This document shows, one piece after another, positions 1 through 5,441 of a stretch of 9,311 nt of DNA (its first letter is position 1; the number at the start of each line of letters is the position of its first letter). Origin of the DNA: Oscillospiraceae bacterium (GTDB lineage: Bacteria; Bacillota; Clostridia; Oscillospirales; Butyricicoccaceae); contig CADBTM010000236.1 of NCBI GenBank assembly GCA_902797555.1, forward strand, positions 1-9,311, read 5' to 3'. A program made the position numbers and the translations under genes. The notes under the pieces were generated by a model, which saw only the letters and a list, made by a program, of their open reading frames with translations, had not been told where the DNA came from and did no database searches.

Positions 1-5
1 ATGAC

Positions 6-27
6 GCTCCCGGCGCGGGCGCTTTTT
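6..27 (+). terminator. Weak hairpin with T-run before the first gene
   Basis: A 7-bp stem with one mismatch (6-12 against 16-22, loop 13-15) is followed by five T at 23-27. It could end an upstream gene outside the window; a TGA at 2-4 would be a possible stop for one. The first gene's ribosome binding site follows at once, so it could also act as an internal attenuator. No promoter for the first gene is visible inside the window. The imperfect stem keeps confidence low. Confidence 0.3.
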
Positions 28-43
28 CAGAAAGGAGAACCCC

Positions 44-955
44 ATGCCCAAAATCATCGTTCCCGTGGTCACTGTGTTCGACCACAACGGCAAGCCGGAC
101 AAGGCGGACAACAAAAAGGTCATCGAATACCTGCTGGCCCACAAGGTGGACGGCATCCTTGTGCTGGGCTCCACCGGGGAGTTTACCGAGCTGACCGTGG
201 AGGAAAAGCAGGACTTTTTCCAGTTTTACGCCGACACCGTGGCCGGACGCACCGAGCTCTATGCCGGAACGGGAAGCGTCAATTTTCACCAGACGCTGGA
301 GCTGTCCAACAGCGTCTATGCCATGGGCTACCGCGCCCCGCTGGTGATCGGCCCCTATTATTACGGCATGGATCAGGAGCATATCTTCACCTATTACGAC
401 ACCCTGCTCAAGGAACTGAAGGGGGATATGTTCATTTACAACTATCCCGCCCGCAGCGGGCATTCCGTGGCGCCCGAAACGGTGCGGCGACTGGCGGACG
501 GCAATCCCAATCTGAAGGGCGTCAAGGACACGGTCTCCCAGCCCTCTCACACCGGCGCGATCTGCCGGATCATGGAGGGAAGGGCGTTTCAGGTGTTTTC
601 CGGCTTTGACGATCAGTATCTTTACAACCTTTCTGCAGGAGGCGCGGGCTCCATCGGCGGACTGGCCAATGTGGTGCCCGACCTGTGGCACGATCTGATC
701 GTTTCCACCGAGAAAAAGGACTTTGACCGTGTGATGGCGCTCACCGGCCTGCTCCATCGGCTGATGCCGGTGTATGAGATGGGCTCCAGCTGCTCGCTGC
801 TCTTTAAAAAGCTGCTGGTCAGCCGGGGCGTGGATATCTCGCCAAAGGCGATTTTCCCCTTTGATGAGTCGGACGATCGGGCATATCTGACGGTGAAGGC
901 GCTGCTGGACGGCGTGCTGCGGGATTATGCCGCGCTGGGGAGGGGAGACGCGTGA
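44..955 (+). CDS. DHDPS / N-acetylneuraminate lyase family class I aldolase
   Basis: This 303-aa cytoplasmic protein belongs to the dihydrodipicolinate synthase (DapA) / N-acetylneuraminate lyase (NanA) superfamily of TIM-barrel class I aldolases, which form a Schiff base between pyruvate and a lysine. The length is normal for the family. Visible family residues are the carboxylate-binding GSTGE at 42-46, a GPYYYG segment at 103-108, the catalytic tyrosine in YNYPARSG (Y132) and the Schiff-base lysine K161 in GVKDT, all at nearly the same positions as in E. coli DapA. Subfamily is uncertain: GSTGE resembles NanA, while R137 matches the substrate-binding arginine of DapA (leucine in NanA). The start is supported by AAAGGAG about 7 nt upstream. 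The stop overlaps the following DUF4491 start by 4 nt, which suggests translational coupling. No lysine or sialic-acid genes are adjacent in the window, so the substrate cannot be assigned. Confidence 0.93.
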   Translation: MPKIIVPVVTVFDHNGKPDKADNKKVIEYLLAHKVDGILVLGSTGEFTELTVEEKQDFFQFYADTVAGRTELYAGTGSVNFHQTLELSNSVYAMGYRAPLVIGPYYYGMDQEHIFTYYDTLLKELKGDMFIYNYPARSGHSVAPETVRRLADGNPNLKGVKDTVSQPSHTGAICRIMEGRAFQVFSGFDDQYLYNLSAGGAGSIGGLANVVPDLWHDLIVSTEKKDFDRVMALTGLLHRLMPVYEMGSSCSLLFKKLLVSRGVDISPKAIFPFDESDDRAYLTVKALLDGVLRDYAALGRGDA

Positions 956-1233
956 AAAACCTGCTCATCGGCCTTCTGACCTTTGGAATCATCGGCGTGT
1001 TTCACCCTGTGGTGATCTAAGCAGAATATCACTTGGGAAAGAACAGCTGGCCGATCTTTGCGTTGGCAGGAATGCTCTTTTGCGTGATCGCCTTTTTCAC
1101 AGAGGGCATGTGGGGGATCGTTGCCGCCATCGTGGGATTTTCCTCCTTCCGGAGCATTCTCGAGCTGGTTCATCAGGAAAAGCGCGTGGACAGAGGCTGG
1201 TTTCCGAAAGGCCCGCGCAAGTGGACAAAATAG
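952..1233 (+). pseudogene. DUF4491 family small membrane protein, interrupted by in-frame TAA
   Basis: Reading from the GTG at 952 gives 22 residues (MKNLLIGLLTFGIIGVFHPVVI), a TAA at 1018-1020, then 70 more residues in the same frame starting AEYHLGKNSW and ending with a TAG at 1231-1233. Joined across the stop this is a full-length DUF4491 protein of about 93 residues: a hydrophobic helix with a FHP motif, the AEY..G segment, two more hydrophobic stretches, a GFSSF motif, and the conserved tail RGWFPKGP. As I remember the family, the interrupted position is normally lysine (…VIKAEY…), so one A-to-T change of AAA would create the TAA. A good Shine-Dalgarno (GAGGGGAG) precedes the GTG, which overlaps the aldolase stop as GTGA. 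The family function is unknown. Alternatives are a sequencing error, or reinitiation at a TTG (1033), which has no clear ribosome binding site. Confidence 0.82.
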
Positions 1234-1238
1234 AAATA

Positions 1239-1271
1239 GCTCCCGCGCAGATTGCGCGGGAGCCGTTTTTT
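1239..1271 (+). terminator. Intrinsic terminator after aldolase/DUF4491 unit
   Basis: A perfect 10-bp GC-rich stem (1239-1248 with 1254-1263) and a 5-nt loop are followed by CG and six T (1266-1271). It lies just past the DUF4491 stop and before the end of the convergent minus-strand gene (1278). On the minus strand the hairpin is followed only by broken T-tracts, so it may act weakly in that direction too. Confidence 0.88.
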
Positions 1272-1277
1272 ATCTGC

Positions 1278-2051
1278 TTACACAGGGAATGCCGCCAGCA
1301 TCACCGTCGTCGCGGCGATGGCGGCCAAATTGGCCACAACGGTGGCAGCAAGGGTGCGGTTTTTGTCATATTCCTCGACGAACATGATGAGCACCAGCAC
1401 CTGGGCAAAGATCGCCAGCAGCAGGAAGAGCATATAGAGGATGACCCAGCGGGGATCGGTGTTCAGGTTGCCCGAGGTGAACCAATGGAGCAGGCCGTTG
1501 GTGACGATGCCCACCAGGATCACCAGAAGATAGGTGCGTTTTTCCGCATAGTGGTACAGGTAAAAGACCAGACATTCCATCCCCACGGCCACTGCCACCC
1601 GCATGAGCGTCAACAGAGGCGTCCGCAAAAACGGCTCACCCAGCGTGATCTCGCCGGTGCGATAGTTGAGCACGAGCACATTGTCGATATCGGTGAGGTC
1701 GGTGAGCTCCCGGGGAAGGGGGATCACCCGCTCCTGTCCTCCGGAGAGCAGGACGATCTCCGAATCCTGCAGGTCATAGTCGTTGCCGTACCAGCTCGTC
1801 ACGCCGTAAACAGCCTCCCGGTACAGGCGGAACTGCTGTTCCCACAGACGGGTCTTTTTTTGGAGCTGGGAAGGAATCACGGTGCCGTCCCTTTTGTGCA
1901 GACGGATGGAGATCTCCAGATCAGACGGCGCGTTCACGGTGAGAATGGTCACTGCGGGGGGATGATAGGAGCCCATGGCGGCGTGGGCGGGCACGACCAT
2001 CATCCATAAAACGAAGAAGAACACAGTCAGCTGACATAGCTTGCGTTTCAT
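1278..2051 (-). CDS. Uncharacterised signal-peptide protein with four C-terminal TM helices
   Basis: I cannot name this 257-aa protein. It has a signal peptide (KRK, hydrophobic core 8-20, likely cleavage after PAHA at 24), then a polar extracytoplasmic region at about 25-143 that looks beta-rich. Four hydrophobic helices follow at roughly 145-167, 172-190, 203-226 and 232-254, with a very short tail. Helix 1 holds a glutamate (E159 in GMECLVFYLYHY) followed by a basic turn (EKR), and helix 2 holds a TNGLLHW segment. I recall this pattern (Glu in the first helix, aromatic/basic turn, Asn in the second) from unnamed Firmicutes membrane proteins with an N-terminal extracellular domain. The start at 2051 is chosen because the signal peptide begins there and AGAGGG lies 6 nt upstream; the open frame extends further 5' into non-coding sequence. 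It lies 128 nt downstream of the Crp/Fnr gene but has its own extended -10 promoter. Confidence 0.85.
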   Translation of the reverse strand: MKRKLCQLTVFFFVLWMMVVPAHAAMGSYHPPAVTILTVNAPSDLEISIRLHKRDGTVIPSQLQKKTRLWEQQFRLYREAVYGVTSWYGNDYDLQDSEIVLLSGGQERVIPLPRELTDLTDIDNVLVLNYRTGEITLGEPFLRTPLLTLMRVAVAVGMECLVFYLYHYAEKRTYLLVILVGIVTNGLLHWFTSGNLNTDPRWVILYMLFLLLAIFAQVLVLIMFVEEYDKNRTLAATVVANLAAIAATTVMLAAFPV

Positions 2052-2096
2052 GAGAATCCCTCTTTTCCTCCGGGGAGCTTCCCGGCTTGTGACCTG

Positions 2097-2105
2097 ATTA
2101 TAGCA
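2097..2105 (-). promoter_or_regulatory. Extended -10 promoter for the four-TM protein gene
   Basis: On the minus strand TGC directly precedes a consensus TATAAT (2102-2097), about 45 nt before the ATG at 2051. No acceptable -35 hexamer is found at 16-18 nt spacing, where a T-rich tract lies instead. The extended TGn element would compensate. Confidence 0.6.
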
Positions 2106-2142
2106 TACAGAGTGAAAAAAAGCGAGAGAAAGATGCAAAAGT

Positions 2143-2180
2143 GGGGCGCAAGGATTTGTTGCGTGGGGGATTTTGCGCCC
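2143..2180 (-). terminator. Possible weak terminator after the Crp/Fnr gene
   Basis: An 8-bp inverted repeat (GGGCGCAA at 2144-2151 against TTGCGCCC at 2173-2180) begins at the regulator's stop codon. On the minus strand it is followed by CACTTTTG. The 21-nt loop and short T-tract make it a weak terminator at best, so some read-through into the membrane-protein gene is plausible. Confidence 0.3.
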
Positions 2181-2869
2181 TATTCCTCCTCCGGAAGACC
2201 GGCCGCGCCCAGCGGCGTCAGGGAAAAATGGTTTTTGCGGAAGGTGAGCAGCCCCTCGTCCCGCATTTTGCACAGCTCGGCGGACAGGGCAGAGCGATCC
2301 ACGCTGAGATAGTCGGCCAGCTGCTGCCGGTTGAGGGGAATGTCAAAGGTCGCTTTGCCGCCGTTTTGCAGGGTCTGGGTTTTGAAATAAGACAAAAGCC
2401 GCCCGCGGATGGTCTTCGGAAAGGTGTGAAAGCTGTGGAGGGAGAGCTCCAGATTCTTTTGCGCGGACAAAAAGAGCAGCGACTGCAGCAGGGCGGGATA
2501 CCACGGCTCCCGGGAGAGCTGGGGAGAGAAGATATGGGTCAGATCCAGATAGAGAATGGTGCACGGCTCGTTGGCCACCACGTCCACCATCATGGGCTCC
2601 TGGGAGATGAGAGCATAGGTCTCGCCAAAGATCTCGCCCCGGCGGCCCAGCCCCATCAGCCAGCGGTTGCCCAGATAGTCCAGCCGCTGTATGGTGACGC
2701 TTCCCTTGAGCACCATGCCCATCCTGCGGGAGCGGGTGCCGGTGCGCAGCACCACCGTGTTTTTGGAAAAGTCGGCCTGGCGGGCGTCCAGCGTCTTGAG
2801 AGCGGCGGGCAGATAGGAGGGATGGATGCGGGAAAAAACGGGCAGCTCCAGATATTCCAACGCTTCCAC
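2180..2869 (-). CDS. Crp/Fnr-family transcriptional regulator
   Basis: This 229-aa protein has the Crp/Fnr layout: an N-terminal cyclic-nucleotide-binding-like beta-barrel (about 10-118, with GxVLKGSVTI at 51-60 and GEIFGE at 78-83), a long dimerisation helix (about 124-145), and a C-terminal winged helix with helix-turn-helix at about 180-208 (LNRQQLADYLSVDRSALSAE). The phosphate-binding cassette lacks the Arg-Ser/Thr pair expected for cAMP binding. Only two cysteines are present (C103, C200), so an FNR-type 4Fe-4S cluster is excluded and the ligand is unknown. The start is a GTG at 2869 with AAGGAG about 9 nt upstream; no ATG near the domain start fits. It is divergent from the ferredoxin gene (139 nt apart). 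A perfect palindrome between its promoter and its start suggests autorepression, with the ferredoxin gene as likely target. Confidence 0.92.
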   Translation of the reverse strand: MEALEYLELPVFSRIHPSYLPAALKTLDARQADFSKNTVVLRTGTRSRRMGMVLKGSVTIQRLDYLGNRWLMGLGRRGEIFGETYALISQEPMMVDVVANEPCTILYLDLTHIFSPQLSREPWYPALLQSLLFLSAQKNLELSLHSFHTFPKTIRGRLLSYFKTQTLQNGGKATFDIPLNRQQLADYLSVDRSALSAELCKMRDEGLLTFRKNHFSLTPLGAAGLPEEE

Positions 2870-2886
2870 AAAAAATTTCTCCTTTC

Positions 2887-2900
2887 GTTGTTATAACAAC
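2887..2900. promoter_or_regulatory. Perfect 14-bp palindrome, probable Crp/Fnr-type operator
   Basis: GTTGTTATAACAAC is identical to its reverse complement. It lies in the intergenic region between the divergent regulator and ferredoxin genes, and its length and TTGTT…AACAA arms suit a dimeric Crp/Fnr regulator. Relative to the regulator's promoter (start predicted near 2908) it falls in the early transcribed leader at about +8 to +21, a repressing position. That it is bound by the adjacent regulator is an inference. Confidence 0.68.
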
Positions 2901-2914
2901 ATACTTTCCTGCAA

Positions 2915-2943
2915 ATTATAGTAAAATGATCTCAGAAAGTCAA
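2915..2943 (-). promoter_or_regulatory. Sigma-A promoter of the Crp/Fnr gene
   Basis: On the minus strand TTGACT (2943-2938) is followed after exactly 17 nt by a consensus TATAAT (2920-2915). The predicted start is near 2908, giving a leader of about 39 nt that contains the palindrome and then AAGGAG before the GTG. Confidence 0.85.
2922..2927 (+). promoter_or_regulatory. Possible activator-dependent -10 for the ferredoxin gene
   Basis: TAAAAT at 2922-2927 (or the overlapping TATAGT at 2917-2922) is the only -10-like element I see ahead of the ferredoxin gene, and no -35 hexamer accompanies it. With a start near 2934-2935, the palindrome centre (2893.5) would lie at about -41, the class II activator position of Crp/Fnr proteins. 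The element itself is weak and the call is tentative. Confidence 0.3.
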
Positions 2944-3008
2944 GAGACAAAACGAATAACCCACAGGAAAATGCAAACAATACCGGAAGAAATAAGGAGG
3001 ATACGCAA

Positions 3009-3194
3009 ATGAAGTTTTATGTGAACAGCAACTGCATCGGCTGCGGTCTGTGCGAGGGCACCTGCCCCGCCGTCTTTTCCCTCACCGGCGACGGCGTCGC
3101 CGTGGCGATCGAGGATGAGGTCACCGGAGAGAATGAGGCTCTGGCCATGGAAGCCATGAGCGGATGTCCCGTAAGCGCCATCGAAAGCAAATAA
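3009..3194 (+). CDS. Short single-cluster [4Fe-4S] ferredoxin
   Basis: This 61-aa acidic protein is a monocluster ferredoxin of the Thermotoga/Desulfovibrio type, a soluble low-potential electron carrier. The ligands are C9, C12 and C15 (CIGCGLC) and the distal C53 followed by proline (SGCPVSAI). C19 in GTCPAVF sits where related ferredoxins have one half of a disulfide, but the usual partner near residue 43-45 is absent. The length is typical. The start is fixed by AAGGAGG 8 nt upstream. It is transcribed alone, since a strong terminator follows at once, and it is divergent from the Crp/Fnr gene, which suggests redox- or nitrosative-type control. The electron-transfer partner is not in the window. 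Confidence 0.95.
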   Translation: MKFYVNSNCIGCGLCEGTCPAVFSLTGDGVAVAIEDEVTGENEALAMEAMSGCPVSAIESK

Positions 3195-3200
3195 CCGGAT

Positions 3201-3242
3201 CCGCGCCCCCGCAAATGCGGGGGCGCGGGCTTTTCTTTTTTT
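3201..3242 (+). terminator. Intrinsic terminator of the ferredoxin gene
   Basis: A perfect 12-bp GC-only stem (3201-3212 with 3217-3228), loop AAAT, then GC and a T-rich tract at 3231-3242. It begins 7 nt past the ferredoxin stop, making that gene monocistronic. Confidence 0.94.
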
Positions 3243-3264
3243 GCCGTTCTGCCGAGGGGGGGAA

Positions 3265-3293
3265 TTGACTTCCGGCGCGCCATCGGGTATGAT
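3265..3293 (+). promoter_or_regulatory. Sigma-A promoter of the HD-GYP gene
   Basis: TTGACT (3265-3270), a 17-nt spacer, and TATGAT (3288-3293). The predicted transcription start is near 3300. This leaves only about 8 nt before the ATG at 3308 but a usable leader with GGAGG before the TTG at 3323, so the promoter helps decide the start codon. Confidence 0.83.
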
Positions 3294-3322
3294 AGAAGCA
3301 TTCCGGGATGGAGGTGTTCCCA

Positions 3323-4591
3323 TTGGAAAACGGCTTTACCAATATGCGGGACATGACCCAGGCATTTGCCAATGCCATGAATCTGATCTCCTCCGAGATG
3401 GAGGATCACCACGAAAAGGTGGCCTATGTGGCCTACCGTCTGGCAGAACAGGTGGATCTGACCGAACAGGAGCGGAAAAACATCATCTACGGCGCCCTCC
3501 TCCACGATATCGGCGTGGTCACCCAAAGCGGAATCCGCAACATTTCTCTGGTAGAACTGGAGTCCAAGGTGGGCTTTCTCTCCAAGGCGGGCAGCGCTCT
3601 GCTCAGGATGAACCCCATCACCTCCCCTCTGGCCGAGGTGGTTTCGGAGAGCCAGACCCCGTGGAAGGTGCTGCGGAGCCGCATGCTGCCCCTGCGGGGC
3701 GCACTGCTGATGAGTCAGATCATCCATATGGCCGACGTGGTCACCCTGCTTTTGCAGGAGCAGGAGGGCGTTCCCGTGCTCAACCGCATCTCAAAGGTGC
3801 GGGAGGCTGTTCGCACGCTGGGAAAGCAGGAATTTTCCCCAACCGTGCTCAAGGCCTTTGACGCGGTGTGCGGCATGGACTATGTCTGGATGGATCTGTT
3901 CTACCAGCCCGACCGCTTTTTGGATTTTATTTCCGACAGCCGGGACGTCAGTCTGGATGAAACCATCCGTCTCACCGAGCTGGTGTCCCATATCATCGAC
4001 TTTCGCAGCCCCTTCACCGCCATGCACTCGGCGGGCGTTGCCGCCGCAGCGGAGGAGCTGGCACGCTTGTCAGGCATGTCCCAAAATGAATGCAAGATGA
4101 TGCGCATTGCCGGGAACCTTCACGACCTGGGCAAGCTGAAGATTCCAAAAAAGATTCTGGACAAGCCGGGCAAGCTCACCGATGAGGAGTTCAACCAGGT
4201 CAAGGAGCATGCCTATTACACCGGAATCCTTCTGGAGAATATCCACGGCTTTGACCAGATCGCCCAGTGGGCGGGTCTGCACCATGAAAAGCTCAACGGA
4301 AAGGGCTATCCCTTCGGCCTGTCGGCCGACCAGCTCCCCTTAGGCTCCCGCATTATGGCGGCCGCCGATATCTTTTCCGCCATCACCGAGGAACGCCCCT
4401 ACCGCAAGGGAATGCCTCGGGAAAAGGCGATCTCCGTTCTGCGGGAAAACGTCCGGCAGGGCGCGCTGGCGGGAAACGTGGTGGAGCTGCTGATCGAAAA
4501 TTATGACCGGATCGACGGCGCAAGGGAGGCAGCCTCCCACGCCGCGGGAAAGCACTACTTCGCCTCGCTGGAAGAACAATCGAAGGAATAA
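3323..4591 (+). CDS. Tandem HD / HD-GYP domain phosphohydrolase
   Basis: This 422-aa soluble protein has two HD domains. The N-terminal one (about 25-145) keeps H30, the H61-D62 pair (LLHDIG) and H135xxD138. The C-terminal one (about 222-395) is an HD-GYP domain: H235, H267-D268 with K271 (HDLGKLKIP), H296, the H320-H321 pair, and GKGYP at 326-330. HD-GYP proteins hydrolyse cyclic dinucleotides such as c-di-GMP, so a role in second-messenger turnover is likely, but substrate and activity of the N-terminal domain are unknown. No sensor or membrane segment is present. I prefer the TTG at 3323 because GGAGG lies 8 nt upstream and transcription should begin near 3300. An in-frame ATG at 3308 would add five residues but has no ribosome binding site. 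It has its own promoter and terminator. Confidence 0.92.
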   Translation: MENGFTNMRDMTQAFANAMNLISSEMEDHHEKVAYVAYRLAEQVDLTEQERKNIIYGALLHDIGVVTQSGIRNISLVELESKVGFLSKAGSALLRMNPITSPLAEVVSESQTPWKVLRSRMLPLRGALLMSQIIHMADVVTLLLQEQEGVPVLNRISKVREAVRTLGKQEFSPTVLKAFDAVCGMDYVWMDLFYQPDRFLDFISDSRDVSLDETIRLTELVSHIIDFRSPFTAMHSAGVAAAAEELARLSGMSQNECKMMRIAGNLHDLGKLKIPKKILDKPGKLTDEEFNQVKEHAYYTGILLENIHGFDQIAQWAGLHHEKLNGKGYPFGLSADQLPLGSRIMAAADIFSAITEERPYRKGMPREKAISVLRENVRQGALAGNVVELLIENYDRIDGAREAASHAAGKHYFASLEEQSKE

Positions 4592-4597
4592 AGAATC

Positions 4598-4627
4598 ACA
4601 GCTCCGCTTTTTTGGCGGAGCTGTTTT
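4598..4627 (+). terminator. Intrinsic terminator of the HD-GYP gene
   Basis: A 10-bp stem (4598-4607 with 4615-4624) with a T-rich 7-nt loop, ending in TTTT (4624-4627), starts 7 nt after the stop codon. The terminal T-run is short. Confidence 0.78.
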
Positions 4628-4633
4628 CCATGA

Positions 4634-4660
4634 TATGAAAATGGAATGACACTTTTCATA
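4634..4660. repeat. Inverted repeat upstream of the DUF4428 promoter
   Basis: TATGAAAA (4634-4641) and TTTTCATA (4653-4660) form an 8-bp inverted repeat with an 11-nt spacer. The sequence is AT-rich and lies just upstream of the predicted -35 of the DUF4428 gene. It could be an operator; chance is also possible in AT-rich sequence. Confidence 0.4.
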
Positions 4661-4667
4661 AAATGAC

Positions 4668-4696
4668 TGGAAATTTGTCCGGATCTCTGCTATAGT
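4668..4696 (+). promoter_or_regulatory. Probable promoter of the DUF4428 gene
   Basis: TGGAAA (4668-4673), a 17-nt spacer ending in TGC, then TATAGT (4691-4696). The -35 matches four of six consensus bases and the TGn extension strengthens the -10. The predicted start is near 4703, about 20 nt before the ATG. Confidence 0.6.
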
Positions 4697-4723
4697 ATAG
4701 AAAAAGGCGGAGGAGGCGGCAGC

Positions 4724-5383
4724 ATGTTGTTTTTCGGAAAAGCAGAATGTGCCGTTTGCGGAGAGAAGTACCGGGCAGGCGACATGATAAAGCTGCGGGA
4801 CGGCAGCCTGTGCCCTGTCTGCGCGAGCAAGCTTTCCTCCCTTTTTCCCGCCCGCGCCTCCACTTCGGCGGAGAACGTGCGCGCCTATCTTGAGGATCAA
4901 TCCCGCAATCGCCAGCTGCTCAGCCGCTTTTCTCCCGAGGAAGAGGTGGGACAGGAGCGCAAGCTGTTTGTCGATCGGCACAGCGGCCTCTTTGCCTTTG
5001 GCACCGACGCCGAGCTGCAGGCGGGCAGACTGGACGTGTTTTTGCTGAGCGACCTGCATAGCGTGGAGCTGACTGTGACCGAAACGCCTCTCAAGCCCAT
5101 CGTCCCAAAGGAAGAGAGCTTTGCCTATGACTTTGACCTGATCCTCCTGCAGGAGCATCCCATCCTGCCGCGGGTGCGGGCTCGGATCAACCCCATCCCT
5201 GTGGAGACCCGCAAGCATAAGATCGTAAAAAGCTATATCCACCAGATCTATCTGGGGGAAAAGGAATGGAAGGGCGGCGTAGCCGCCACGCTGTTCGGCG
5301 GGGACCGCCGGGCCGCAGAGGACTATCTGATGTACTATACCGTGGGGCAGCAGATGGTCGACGCCTTGAAAAAGGGCCGTTGA
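4724..5383 (+). CDS. DUF4428 zinc-ribbon protein
   Basis: This 219-aa protein begins with a small treble-clef/zinc-ribbon domain of the DUF4428 type. C9 and C12 (CAVCG) and C30 and C33 (CPVC) would bind one zinc, with the characteristic KLRDGSLC between them. After a charged, helix-prone linker (about 45-78) comes a mixed alpha/beta region (about 79-200, ERKLFVDRHSGLFAFG onward) resembling the beta-rich part of short SHOCT/PH-like cytoplasmic proteins, although I cannot assign a fold with confidence. There is no signal peptide or membrane helix, so it should be cytosolic. The start is supported by GGAGGAGG with about 7 nt spacing. It is transcribed alone, convergent with the MATE gene. The function is unknown; proteins with this head domain are common and uncharacterised in Firmicutes. 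Confidence 0.85.
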   Translation: MLFFGKAECAVCGEKYRAGDMIKLRDGSLCPVCASKLSSLFPARASTSAENVRAYLEDQSRNRQLLSRFSPEEEVGQERKLFVDRHSGLFAFGTDAELQAGRLDVFLLSDLHSVELTVTETPLKPIVPKEESFAYDFDLILLQEHPILPRVRARINPIPVETRKHKIVKSYIHQIYLGEKEWKGGVAATLFGGDRRAAEDYLMYYTVGQQMVDALKKGR

Positions 5384-5399
5384 CCCGCCCGCATATCAA

Positions 5400-5438
5400 A
5401 ATCCCCGACAGTGCCGATCCGGCGGCCTGTCGGGGATT
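5400..5438. terminator. Bidirectional terminator between DUF4428 and MATE genes
   Basis: A perfect 12-bp stem (5400-5411 with 5427-5438) encloses a 15-nt loop with a small inner GCCG/CGGC hairpin. The plus-strand tail is TTCTTTTA and the minus-strand tail is TTTTG, so it can serve both convergent genes, and more strongly in the plus direction. Confidence 0.8.
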
Positions 5439-5441
5439 CTT

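Noticed and set aside
927..2009. Long plus-strand frame spanning the DUF4491 gene and the antisense of the membrane protein
   Set aside because: It crosses a strong terminator (1239-1271) and has no domain; the real genes in this interval are better supported by signal peptide, family match and ribosome binding sites.
2052..2273. Long 5' extension of the four-helix membrane protein into the regulator gene
   Set aside because: A signal peptide, a ribosome binding site and a -10 element all place the start at 2051.
2180..2869. FNR-type oxygen sensor identity for the Crp/Fnr regulator
   Set aside because: Only two cysteines, neither in an N-terminal cluster, so no 4Fe-4S site of the FNR kind.
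4340..5242. Minus-strand frame across the HD-GYP and DUF4428 genes
   Set aside because: It runs antisense through two supported genes and a terminator and has no recognisable domain.
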